From Phytoseiulus persimilis (taxonomy: Eukaryota; Arthropoda; Arachnida; Mesostigmata; Phytoseiidae): 64,000 nt of DNA. The stretch spans positions 38,378,001 to 38,442,000 of the forward strand of contig CM075101.1 of NCBI GenBank assembly GCA_037576195.1, given 5' to 3'. This document shows positions 47,101 to 58,600 of this stretch, in pieces. A program made the position numbers and the translations under genes. The notes beneath the pieces were generated by a model. It was given only the letters and a program-made list of their open reading frames with translations. It was not told where the DNA came from and made no database searches. Numbering within the stretch: the stretch's first letter is position 1; every line of letters begins with the position of its first letter.

Positions 47101-47940
47101 CTCCCGAGTCACGTCCGGCGCCGGCACGGGAACCGGAGTTTCCGCAATTCATCGAGGTTGACCGGTTGGCTATGTTTCATGCCGTGCCAATGAAATTCCG
47201 CGAGAGAGTAGTGCCTTCATGAAATGAACACCTGGTCATAGCGAAGACAAGCCCCCTCCCCCGAAGATCCTACTGTCATTCTGCAGTCAGGTGAATGAGG
47301 TAGAATGCCACGAGAATGATTTTTGACGACTCCAGCTGACGATTCCAGAGGGCTTTCAAGTTATACTTCGGGTAGGAGCGATCCTGAGGGCGGCTTGAAA
47401 GTGCTGGGTGAGGGTGTTCGAAACACTGCAAAGACTGATCCCCATGGTCTACCGCGGTGATTCTCAAAGTGGTCGATCTGACCTTACTGTTCAGGGTCCA
47501 TGAAGGCGACTCCGAGGTCGATCTGACCGCAATTTTCGGGGGCTACTCAGGTGACCACTGAAGAAGAGAGACATGAGAGCATCTCACAGCAGCGAAGCTT
47601 CACCGTGAAATCCCCATTGTTGGGACAACCGAACGCGAACACCGCTGTCGAATTCATAGACGGATAACTAGCATGGTCATCCTTCGACGCAGGTGAAACA
47701 AGAGCTAAACTCATGTACTCGGACAGAATGAGCGAAATGAATGAAGCGAGGTGGCCAAAATCGTCCCATACCATGCAGGAGACCACCAAAAAGGAGACCT
47801 CACTGAAGAGAAGAATTACGCGGGTCAAGAAACGATTCAAAAGCAAAGAGTTGAAAGAGCCATCAACGAGCGAGGCAGGGATGGGACTCAGAAGCGGAGA
47901 GACGCTGAATAATAAGCCGGATGAATAATGGAGAGAGGGT
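44191..47940. other. Gene-poor accessory stretch
   Basis: Open frames are short and unassignable (for example 45779-46096 and 46723-46962 plus). No family, splice pattern or poly(A) signal stands out. The stretch lies between a housekeeping gene and a retrotransposon remnant and is probably made largely of decayed mobile DNA. Confidence 0.4.
46069..46101. repeat. Perfect 15-bp inverted repeat
   Basis: Arms gttgatcaggagggc (46069-46083) and gccctcctgatcaac (46087-46101) are exact reverse complements around a 3-nt loop (aca). The hairpin would be very stable. Function unknown; it could be the end of a small transposon or a fold-back relic. Confidence 0.85.
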
Positions 47941-48420
47941 ATGTCGGAAAGAAAACTCTCGACCGATACAGTAACTTCAAGAAAGATCGAGGAATTATCG
48001 AATACATCCATTATAATAGTAGAAGCAGATGAAAGAAGTCGACTGCTCGCGAAAGCCAGAGCAGGTCGTTTACAGACTGGGAATTACATACATAAACATC
48101 GAGGCGACTTGCCAACGATGCGAGAATGAGGACGAAACAATGGATAATGTGCTCCCTGAATGCGAAGGAATCCCAGGTGCTGAGTGTATAATACAGAAAC
48201 GACTAGGACTACACGAAGGGAGCACATCAAGAATGATATCCGACACCAAGAGAATACTCGAGAGATGGGAACGGAAGAAGGACCCAGACTGTATAACCGA
48301 AGATAAGAATAACCGCATCGTCGACCAGCTGAGTCATCGCCCTGTACTAAGGGTCTTCTGCTAGGATTGGAAGAAAAAAAATAGAGCAAGAAGATAGTCA
48401 ATAAACAATCAATCTATCAA
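47941..48420 (+). mobile_element. Decayed non-LTR retrotransposon 3' end
   Basis: The plus strand encodes KARAGRLQTGNYIHKHRGDLP and, one frame over, CQRCENEDETMDNVLPEC. This is the C-terminal Cys motif (CxxC, then ET-x-D/H-x-L and C) that ends many LINE reverse-transcriptase proteins. The frame change between the two parts, at about 48109-48117, shows the copy is broken. A degenerate tail with AATAAACAATCAATC-like sequence follows to about 48420. No upstream reverse-transcriptase domain is visible in the window, so this is a 5'-truncated, inactive copy. Confidence 0.55.
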
Positions 48421-51400
48421 GTTAGGACTCGGGCGGGCGAGCGGAGCAATGCGAGCAGACCGACAGCCAGCTCACTCGGAATTGCGCAAGGGGATTTGGT
48501 GAGATTGGGTTGAGGCCCCTGTTGCCCAGTTGGCGCCGTGGCCCGGCTGACGGGTTCCCCATCAACTCATCTAAGCTCACCGAGTCGCCTGCGCTCCACG
48601 CCTCGATGGTCAATCTTGTGAGCCGCTGCAAGTTTCCCCAAATCGCTGGGGCACAGTGGCGGATTTCGGTGGGCTCGATTTGTTCCGGCTGACATACAGG
48701 GTCGCCCCTCTTACTGGACTTCCAGTTCTTGATGGACTTTTGATGGAGCTCGAGACTTTTCCCCCTTCGCGTTCAGAGACCATAACTCGGGCAACCCGGA
48801 TTCATTCCTAGAAAATGAAGCATTAGGAAGCTGGAAGAAGGGGCTACGTGTTCCTCATCTTTTACTCGCACTAATGCAGTTATGTAAAGTTGAAGTGAGG
48901 CTCCATGTCGACACTTCCAGTACCAGTACTGACCATCGGTCCCATACTGAACGCAGGAGACTGGACAGTCGATACCAAAGGAGTAAAATCGATGACTTGA
49001 CACCGAAAGCACAGCTCGGCGCCGAACGGCCTGTTCAGTGATTCACGAATCATAGAGAAGATATAGGTCCTCCACATCAACTCGATTCGAGTACACCACC
49101 ATTGAGCCGATCGGGAACCCAGAGAATGAGACTCTTCGCTCCACCATTCTGACGCTCCCTCATTCTCTGGAATCGGAGCCTAATGATCCGAGTCAAGGCT
49201 TCTGGAAGCGAGGGGAAGAAGTCTCGAGTACCATCCAAAATCCTATCCCCTACCCTCTCCGTTGAGACACCCCCAAATGTACCATTGCCGGAGCAGCTCC
49301 GTTGCCGAATCGACCCGGCGGCACCCAAGTCGTCCATCGCTATCAGGTTCCCTGTACAACTCTGAGGACTGACATCTGATTTTCAAGACACGCTAAGGAG
49401 TCGTCTATTCATTTAGTTTCTTCGCCGCCGAGTAGGTTGTCAAGTGTTAGCCTTGAATAAAATCCCCCAGGACCTTGCTCTCCTTATAGGTTTTTGTTCC
49501 GCAGAATTTCCGCGGGGGACGCCAGCGCATGGAATGAATATTGTAGAGCTTCAATGCGTAAGTTCTCGATGTGGAGCGCAGTGTCGGAGGAACCGCGAAC
49601 AGTATCTAATGAAAGCTCATGTGCCCGGCAGACCCTTCCCCCAGCTCGGCGCCATCCAAGAGCTCATTTTTCGGGGTTGAAAACACTCGTCAAAAAGCAT
49701 ACGTATGAATTTCTGAAGTTTCAGTGAAATAAATCAGTGAGTTTGGGTTTCCCTGGTCTGCATGAGAGTCCAGCAAGCGATACTTCCCTCGGATTGAGTG
49801 CTTGACTAGTGCAGCGCTTTCGAGCTCCCTACACAGCGAGGTCAAATATCGTCGTGTCTGGTATGAGCTCTCATCGTCAATGATCTGTGTAGTCAGTAGA
49901 ATGTCTCGAGGAGGAGGAATCTATGGCGGCGTTGAGATCTACCGCCCCCTGTTTGGGAAAAATACATTTTTTGTCGCCAATTCTCATCGCCAAGCCATTA
50001 AGGCTCGGGAAAACTCGTCTGTTCCAGAGACCGCGGCCGTAGCGAGCGATCGAATCTATCGAGTCGTGGAAGCCTCACTAAAAGAAACCACCCCACTCGA
50101 GCTTCCCGACCTCATTATTCTGATTGCCTTAATGGCATGACTGAGATGCGCGAGATGCATATCACCAGGAATTCTGATCCCTGAGATAGCGCCCGGGCTC
50201 GCGGATCTATTCGTCTCAAAGTTGGAGCCCGGAAATGCCTCGAAGCAGGATAGCTCGTTGATGTGTTCTCGTGAATTAGCAGTTGGTATTTTCCAACGCT
50301 CTAGCGTCACCAAAGGAAAACGTGGAGCAATCACAAATTTACCCACAATCCAATCTTTTTCGGAGTAAGGTGAGCTAGCTCGACCTCGCGAATCTCTCCG
50401 GAGTGAATTCTCAGATATCCATCACCTCCGATTTCCATGTGGAATCATCGTCCTGGTACGAGAGGTTTGGTTCGCTTTGAGGAGGTCGCGTCTGCTGAAA
50501 CAGCGCCGGGATAGCGTGTTTTGAGACTCGCTGCCGGCTTACAGACGCGCTAAATCTGGTGGTGACGCCTTCGCTTTGGCGGGTGGCGGATACGAACGCT
50601 CTTGTGTCGGTTGTTGAACTCGCTTGTTCGGTCGTCGGCCGGTTCGACTTACCATGGAGAAGGGGCCCCATTTGTAGATGCCCGGCCGAGGAAAATGACT
50701 AGATTCAAACTTGGAGAGTTCAGCTCGGATTCTCGGCGCATTTCAGAGAAGCTCAACCCCATCCGCTCGGATATTAGAATTATTCACCAGGGTAACCAAT
50801 TCGATTCCAATAAGACGAGAGAACGCCAACAGGACAACGTGATCCACTATGGACCTGAAAAGCTCGACTGTTGGATGTGCTACGGGGGAGATTCGATCGC
50901 ATTCGTTTGGTGCATGCGAGAATATCTAGAATTTACTTGGTCAACAAAGTCTTGGAGTCTTCGGCTGCGGTTCGAACTCTACTCCTGGCAGAGCCTCGCA
51001 GGATCCCTCGGATAGTGCTGGAATCGGTTCCGTAGCATCCTCCGAGGTATTTGATACCGTGAGATACTGATACTCCGTATTGATCCTCATCCGATCCAGC
51101 CGATGCCAACGCTTCAGTCTGCGCTGTAAGAAAACGATCAACCACTCCGCTTTTCTCCCGCTGGCCAAGAGAACCCATCTTACAACCAATTTCGATTCTC
51201 ATGATGTTTCGCTCGAGATAATCGTAGTTCCAATCTATCTAGAGCCGAGATCGGAATCCAGAACTCCGCCAACTTTATCGCTGGTTCACGGAATGTTTGA
51301 GCTCCACTCAGGCTCCTATTTTGATATTTAAGTGATGGTGACTCCAGCATTTTTTCGGAGTTTGTTGCGAGCATAGTTCCCGCTCCAGACTCGAGCAATC

Positions 51401-51558
51401 AAAATTCTTTGCTACTTCTCGAACTAACAAGTGAACAGTCAAACATTAGTTTTGTGGTATTCTTCGTTTAGCGCATGGCGAGAGGCTCGCAGGATTTTAC
51501 CCGACAGGGGGCGCCTCGGATCGCCCCCGCTAACCCGCCACCGCCTCGCACGCCGCGC
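48421..51558. other. Gene-poor accessory stretch upstream of BTB gene
   Basis: No complete gene. Sequence at 48421-48640 is GC-rich and may belong to another mobile element. On the minus strand, about 51060-50930 encodes GIKYLGGCYGTDSSTIRGI, faintly like the zinc-binding end of homocysteine methyltransferases, without supporting domains. The rest shows only short frames. Confidence 0.4.
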
Positions 51559-51566
51559 TATAAAAA
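51559..51566 (+). promoter_or_regulatory. TATA box, candidate promoter of tramtrack-type BTB gene
   Basis: TATAAAAA inside a GC-rich flank (gcgctataaaaagaggct), 348 nt upstream of the ATG at 51914 on the same strand. Transcription would start near 51590 and give a 5' UTR of about 320 nt, with a possible intron. Strong TATA boxes were not seen for the other genes. Confidence 0.5.
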
Positions 51567-51913
51567 GAGGCTCTCCGCCGAAGCTTGGTTAAACTACCTT
51601 AAACGTTGGTCCAGTCAACAACTCTCAGGCCAGCCCACTTTGAAATGTTGCGGTAGCTGAGCCGGTAAGTACCTGCCGCGATTCCTTTGACACATTTGAG
51701 CAACTTCTGACGTGCGATGGCGGCTGTTCTCCGTTCCTTCCTGGGGGGCTGCGAGCAGAGTTTTCTAGAATACTCGTGCGAGAACCAGCCCAAGTCGCCA
51801 TGTTGGATGTTGGGCGTGGTGGGCGTTAGGCCTAATGCCTCCATGGTGCTGTGCGCTAACGTTGACCTAACGTCGTGTTTTCTCTTGGTTCTTAGAGACA
51901 CAAGACCGTCGAG

Positions 51914-53670
51914 ATGGGTACAAACGCCCAACAGTTCTGCCTGAAATGGAACAACCACCAGGCCAACATGCTGACAGTGTTCGACCGCCTACTGTCGAGC
52001 AGAAGCCTGGTGGACGTTACGATAGGCTGCGAAGGCCGTCAGGTGAAGGCCCACAAAGTGGTCTTGTCGGCCTGCAGTCCGTTCTTCGAAAACCTGTTCA
52101 CCGAGAATCCCTGCAAGCACCCCATTGTGATATTGAAAGATATTCGCTACGCCGATCTCAAAGCTTTAGTCGAATTCATGTACAAGGGTGAGGTGAATGT
52201 GGTTCAGGAGCAGCTTCCGACGCTGCTGAAAACCGCCGAAGCCCTGAAAATCAAGGGGTTAGCCGAGGTGACGGGGGAAGGAGGAAAGTCTGACGACAAC
52301 AAACCGAACGCGACTGTCACCCAGAGACCAGACAGTCCTGGAACATCGTCACGTAGGAAACGTCAAAGGGTGCGCAGGAAGAGCACAGACTCGGTCGTCG
52401 CCCATTCAGACTCCGAAGAATCTGTGCCCAAAGCCAGCCGTACGGAGCATGACGACTCGTCGATGGACGGAGCGACATCTCTGGACGACGGATCTCAGGC
52501 TTCCCTGCAGCAGCAGTCCAATCAGCAGCAATCAAAGGAAGCTTCCATCAATGTACAAAACAATGCTGTCACTGTAAATAACTCATCCCTGTCATCAGTT
52601 GTCGCAGCTGGCGGCAACAACGCTACGACGGCTAACACAACGACGACGACCTCGAACGGACCCAACTCTTCGGCAAAGGACACCGACTTCGAACCCACCC
52701 GACTTTTGGAGGCCTCGATGACAACTGATCACGGCGCCGACAATAACTCGACGGATCTGAACTCGACTGGACCGGAAAACACTCTTATCCCCGACGGACT
52801 GGGTACGTTTCAGCTTCCCTAGGTGCTTCGGGAATGATCGAAGTTGCTCCTGAATGCAAACTTCTGGCGATTCTCTCAGCGGCGCGGTGCTTATCGATTC
52901 CTATTCCTCTGCAGACATTAAGCCTATCATCACGCTGGAAGAAGGTGGCGCAACCCCTACTGGTGCCATTGTACCAGCATCAGGCGCTTCTTCTCTGTCG
53001 ACTGGAACAACGGACGCAATCTCTTCGCTCTTCCCTCAAGGAACCGGTGCTACGGCCCTGCCTGGTACTTCGTACCAGGCCAGTCCCCAAAGTCATGGTA
53101 CGTATCGCGCCGCGTCGATGCGCGAACCCGAGATCAGATCTTTTGTTTCGATTCTTTGCCAATCGTAAATGCTGGCCTTTTACAGTCGACTTCCATTCTC
53201 GAATGATCAAACGATCGCTTCTGATCTCGGGTGTTTCAAACCAAAAGCATTCTGCTCTGTCCCTCTGTCCTTTCGGTGTGGAAACCTCTTTCACTAACCC
53301 AAACCTCCAACCTAGATAACCCACTAGATAGTTATTTTTCGGGCTCTCTTTTGAGAGCTCTTTTGCGAGGATCATCGAATTCGACGAAACGCACATTTTT
53401 CTGAAGAAGAGGAGGTCATACACCTATAGCTAAGGTAACAGACAATCACATGATGCAGAACAGCATGCCATGTACAGACGTTCGCTCTCACACGCTTCAA
53501 ACGTTCAATGGTATAATACGAACAATAGGGACTTTGGTCTGAGCCGGGACCGAAAAAAGGCTATGCATCAACTCGTGGTAAGCTGTGGGTATGGGAACGG
53601 AGGGAATCGGGGGCCATCCTCAACAATCGCGGCTGGACCGCGCTCATCGTTGAAAAATAAAGATTCTTGA
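51914..53670 (+). CDS. Tramtrack/lola-type BTB transcription factor
   Basis: First exon 51914-52802 encodes the arthropod TTK-group BTB domain: QFCLKWNNHQANMLTVFDRL, LVDVTIGCEGRQVKAHKVVL, SACSPFFENLFTENPCKHPI and ADLKALVEFMYKGEVNVVQE. A basic nuclear-type stretch follows (RRKRQRVRRKS), then a long Ser/Asn/Gln/Thr-rich linker. Exon 2 (52915-53097; acceptor ttcctctgcag) and exon 3 (53459-53670) join in phase 1 for about 427 residues, but exons 2-3 are inferred from phase and splice signals only. In this group the BTB exon is often spliced to alternative zinc-finger or pipsqueak exons. No DNA-binding domain is visible here, so other 3' exons may lie outside the window or may not exist. Without splicing, the frame ends at 52822. 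Confidence 0.85.
53656..53661 (+). promoter_or_regulatory. Polyadenylation signal near end of BTB gene
   Basis: AATAAA lies just before the in-frame stop at 53668-53670 of the inferred third exon, so cleavage would fall just past the stop. Confidence 0.35.
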
Positions 53671-55641
53671 TTGAATACGGTCACTGTTCTCATTCTGTAG
53701 AGATCATGGAAGTAGTTTCAGTAGGCATTGTGCAAAGCCAGCATGGATTCGTTCTGACGGGTCTTCGAAGTGTTTCGTTCTCGTGGACCACACCGTATAA
53801 GACGATGTGGTGCTGCCGGATAACTAGGATATAGGGTTTACAATAGTCTGCATTTAGATACCATCCTTGAAGTTGATCGGCGCTCCCCTGTGTCCCGCTG
53901 AATAGCCACGATTAGACGATTGTAATGGCTCGTAAGCTCTCCTCCCAATAGTTGGTAGGGCCGGCAGTGCTCGGTGGGTTGAGAAGCTGAATCGGTTGAT
54001 TGAATCGGCACTGGTCGTAGCTGACCCTCCGCACCGCGATGCAGTATTCGGGGAGTATTATCGACACCGCAATCATTCTACATACATATTCATGGGGATA
54101 TCAAATCGACGAGATCATCGAATGCATCCGAGAGAAAGGTGGCGCACAGACAGTGACTGCCGGCTCTCCGTTTACATCGAACCAAGTCCTGTCGGACTGA
54201 GAGCCAATTGAGGTCTAATGCGGAAATGCCAATCGCGTAAGCTGAGTGGGTTATTATGGGACGAGTTTCGTCTTCCCACAATTTATGCCGGATCGATTGC
54301 GCGCCTCTGAATCGTGAAGTTTCTCGATGCGAAAAGGTGTGGAGAATGTTCGGTTCGGGCTCCCTGGATGTTATTGCTATTGCGTTGTTCGGTAAAATCC
54401 ATACCATTTCCAAACGTTCCCTGAGGAGTCGAAGGGTCTAAACCCAAAACTCATGTATTTCGCGTCTTCTCGTTCCTTCTTAAGGTGCTTCTTGCGAGAA
54501 CCTGGTTCTCTGCATTGTTCCGCTAGCCTCATGATGATCCCACCACGAGAAATTATCGAATGCGCTGGCTTTGACGGAGGACGACCGCGGAGAACGGAGG
54601 AATCTCACAGGACTGCGGCTCGCTTCCTCGTCTGCGGTCCGTTGCGTTATTCCTCCCGAGACTCGACACCACTGATTATCATTGCAATCAAAATTGAGGC
54701 CTCGGTTCAAGAGAAAAGCTCCTGGTCAGTTTTCTCAAACCTGAATTCGGACCAAATATGGATCTCCCCTTCCGGGAAAAATAGATGGGAAGTCGCCGCG
54801 TGGTACGCGGGTAATCCAGGTAGGGGTAAGAACTTTGAGACACGGTCGTTCTTTGAATGCCAAGAGAACCTATGAAGGAATCATAGGTCTCTCATAGGAA
54901 TCTTAATCGACTCTTGTAGGCCATTACCCGAATGATATCGCGTCCTCGCGTGAATAATCGTGTCTCCCGTCGGCGGCCTCCGTTCCATGAATTCCATGGA
55001 ACCATGGATTCCATGAATTTTCCATGGGAAAATTCGCATGTCAGTCTCCTTTTGGGAATTCCAAGTCTATTCTGAAGAATGGAAAAACGGACCCCCTAGT
55101 ACGGGATCGGTGACCCAATGATGGATCTTTCCGCCTGGTTAACCCACTTCGTCGGACGTGACTCGATGGCTCCGAATGGCTCGAACTGCAACCTTTTCTC
55201 AGGAAATCAAGCGAAATGTGAGATTCTTGTTCTGCAAAACACGCGAAGGATCAGATCGAAACTTTTGGCTTGATTGAGGCAGCTGAGTTCCTGTCACGAA
55301 AGGGAAGTTGTCGGACTCAATGTGATATTCTAAGCCGTTAACTCCAAACTGGACGAAGCGACGTTTGCAGTTCCGAATATGGGAGCGAAAATCCTGGCAA
55401 CCGTTCATTTCCTCGTTGGTTTCGAGAGCGAGAGTCGAGTTATTGTTAGCCTGATTGCCAGATATCGGTTGAGAGACAAATATGATATGACTTTGTGGTG
55501 TAGATTACGGAGCTCGAGAAAGCATTCCACGAGATTTCCGTCTCGAAACGTCTCCCCAAGCTCAGCGAAACCTCTCAGAAAGTATTTTTCTCGGGGTGAA
55601 CAGAATATAGGTCCCTCGGGAGCTCGAAAACTCAGAGGCGA
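53671..55641. other. Intergenic between BTB and SMC5 genes
   Basis: No gene supported; short frames only. Contains a cluster of CCATGG-type palindromes at 54984-55034, and repeated cctatga/cataggt motifs near 54867-54900. Confidence 0.4.
54984..55034. repeat. Cluster of CCATG-centred palindromes
   Basis: Within 51 bp, CCATGAATTCCATGG, ACCATGG, TTCCATGAA and TTTTCCATGGGAAAA follow each other, each palindromic or nearly so, around CCATGG or CATGAATT cores. It could fold into several alternative hairpins or be a decayed repeat. Confidence 0.7.
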
Positions 55642-55647
55642 TTTATT
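55642..55647 (-). promoter_or_regulatory. Polyadenylation signal, SMC5
   Basis: AATAAA on the minus strand, 46 nt after the SMC5 stop at 55693. Confidence 0.6.
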
Positions 55648-55692
55648 TCAGCGCTCCCATTCGGATCGAACATGCCGCGAGCGAACGGGCTC

Positions 55693-58600
55693 CTATCGCT
55701 GACCGACCAGTTCGCGTCTGCGTGACAGAAAAGCATCGAAGTCCCACTCGCTGTGATTGAATTGGGAGTTCGATGTGATGACGTGGACATGCATCTTCTC
55801 CGAATATGGCAAATCCGGCAGGAGTTTGGGAGTTATGAGAAAGTATTGCGCGTTATTGGCCTCAGCAGTTCGTACGATGAACTCGAAAACCCGCCGCTCG
55901 TTGACCGAATCCATTCCTGGAAATTTCCGAGATCATGATCTTAGCTCAGGTATACATATGAGAGATCCTCGTCTGCGAGGTCAATCAGAGGAGTCACGTG
56001 CCTTGATTTATCTCATCCACCACACGGAAGGGAACCACAGTCATCTCTTGTAGAGCCATCATGTAAAGTATCGTAGTGACCGACCGTTCGCCTCCACTTT
56101 GATGGAACGGAGTCAACTCGCAGAGCTCGCTCTGCTCCCTGAAGCGAACCATGATCTTGATCCCGTACTGATCGTATTCGCGCTCGTCAGAACCGCAGCG
56201 GACTAGGATGCGACCTTCGCAGCCCAACATAGAGAAGAATCTGGCGAAGTTCTGGTCTACTTTCGCGATAAGGTCATGGAGTTCGGCTTTCCAGCTCGCT
56301 TCCAACTCGTTCATCGTGGATGATAACTGTTCCAGCTCACGGGTGGCTTTATCCAGCTCAGTCTGTAGCTCTGCTATGTGTCCTTTCCGCTTCTCATATT
56401 CTGCCTCCACATTACTGTTCTGTGGACAGATGAGAGCTAGGCGTTCCTTCTCATCGAGAATAAAGACTTTCAGCTCCGAGATATCGTTGCTGAGAGGCTC
56501 GAATTTTTTTCTGTACTCTTCAGGAAGTTCCGCCGCAGCCGACGTGCCGACATCACCGAAACCGACCTTGAAGAATATGTAAAAATTAGTTTTCTCGCCC
56601 GCAGGAAGACCAGGTGCGACTCTCGCTAGCTTGCTTCGAGAGAAGTGGATTATGCTGCCAAGAAACATCAGTGCTCCATTGAGCCAGAGCGCTGCATACC
56701 AGGGTTTTGGCGCGCTCCAAGCAATCCAACGCTTGGATTCGAGCTTCCCGAGTTTCATTCTGTAAACGAGTGCGATGCTCTTCCTGAGCCTTGATTTCTC
56801 CATCCAAACGATCGAAGTCTTCCTGCACGCGGCTCTGAGTAGCCTGCGCATCCCCCGCCTTGGCGATGACGAGAGCAAGCTGCTGAGCCTGTCTCCTGGC
56901 CTCCACTGCTGCTTCGGAAATCTTTGCGAAATATTCCGAGAAATTTCGAATTTTTTCCTCCTGCCTCCGCGCCACCGTGACTTTAACGTTACCCAAGTCA
57001 GTGGGGGCTGTGAATGATAACGGGAAGCGAAAAGTGAGGACGATGGAACTAGGGTCGGTTATGCCCGCACCGAATGATTTTTGCGGCAGATTCTGGTTGG
57101 GGCGAACCTTTTACTAGTTTATCCAGTTGCGCTTTCTTCACTCGCACAGCATCTCGAAGACCGTGCAGCTCGCTTAGGCGTTGCTTCAGCTTCTTTTCTT
57201 CCAGCTTGATGGCTGCTGAGCTTTTTTCGAAATTCTCCAACTCGCTTCTGAGTCCTGACAGTTGGCTCAGCTGCGAAGTCTTCGCTTCCTTCGCTCGCTT
57301 CAGCTTCTCAACCAAATTCTCCGCCAACAACCTGCGGAGCGAGGCAATGCCCCATGAGAACGCACCGTTCTCTCCAAACCCCCCAACAGAATAATATACC
57401 TCAAAACCGCAACTCGGAGAGAATAAGGGAATCGGCAATGTTCTCACTTCTCTCGGGAGACGTGCAGGAACTTCGGGGGCTTGACGCTTCTTGTGCAGCG
57501 CGTGATTTCCGATGAGTATCGAGACTTGATCAATGTGACCCAAGTGTCTTTTGCGATTGAATTCAGGATTCGGAACTTCTCGTAGAGTAGGTAGGCCCCA
57601 TCCTCTAACTTTTCATTTCCGTAGGGGATTCTATGGAGATTATGATTCTCGCAGAGGTAGGCAAAGACGGCATCGGGAGCTCTGTAAAAGTTCCGACATT
57701 CTGTCATCAGACCTCAACATGTAAGCGCCCAGAGATTGGGTCCATTACCAGTGATCCCATTAACGAACGATGGGATTATATGAACTCACTCGAATAGATC
57801 GCTCAAATATCCAGTGACTCCAAGCGTCGCGACGCTTTCAGCGTCTGCAGAGGGTCGGTAGTTTGCTCTGCTAGCATGAGGAGCAGTCGCAGCGTTAACT
57901 CTCCAATTATTTTTCCGAGTGAGCCTCACGAATTGCTCCATGTCGTCGGGATCTTCGGCGACGAAGCAGAAAAGGGAGTCAGCTCCAATGGCTCCGTCGA
58001 GATATGCTGCAGCTTGCTCTGTTTTCACTCGCATTACAGCCAGGGGTGGTTCATGAATTTTTTTCTGGAAAGTCGGCGTTAGGCATGAGCCGCCGTGGTC
58101 GATCGACGCAATCTGCGGGATCCCCAATAGCGAAAATATCTCACTTTGAACACAGATTGATTCTTCCGCAGCCACAGACACGCTTCGTAGACTTGCGGCT
58201 TGAGCCTCTTGAGGTGCTGTAGTTGCTGGTCGCCCCTTTGTTCGTGCTGCTGGATCTGCGCCTCCGCTTCCAGAATATCGTTATCAGAGTTCCGTAACTG
58301 AATCTGAAGCCGCTCCCGTTCGGAATGAAGCTTATTCAGTTCGGTATTTATGCTGGAAGATTGAAGATTATGGAAGAAAAGAGGCCCAAGACCTTCGTCG
58401 ACTCCGCAGCGGGTTCAATCCGAGACTGTCACGAATCTCTCTCTCACTAACCTATGTATTTTGCTTTTGACCGCCTCGAACGTTTCCTCGACCTTATCCT
58501 CCGCGATACGCCGTGCGGACTCATCATACTTCGCCCTGAGGTCGTAATAGACTTTCTTGTCCTGGTCTATTTTCTTTTTGGTTTCATTTACAGCTTCTAA

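Noticed and set aside
47547..48011. Minus-strand frame of 154 codons rich in Ser and Leu
   Set aside because: It overlaps the retrotransposon remnant on the other strand and has no domain; probably a shadow frame.
56208..56582. Plus-strand frame of 124 codons
   Set aside because: Antisense shadow of SMC5 exon 11.
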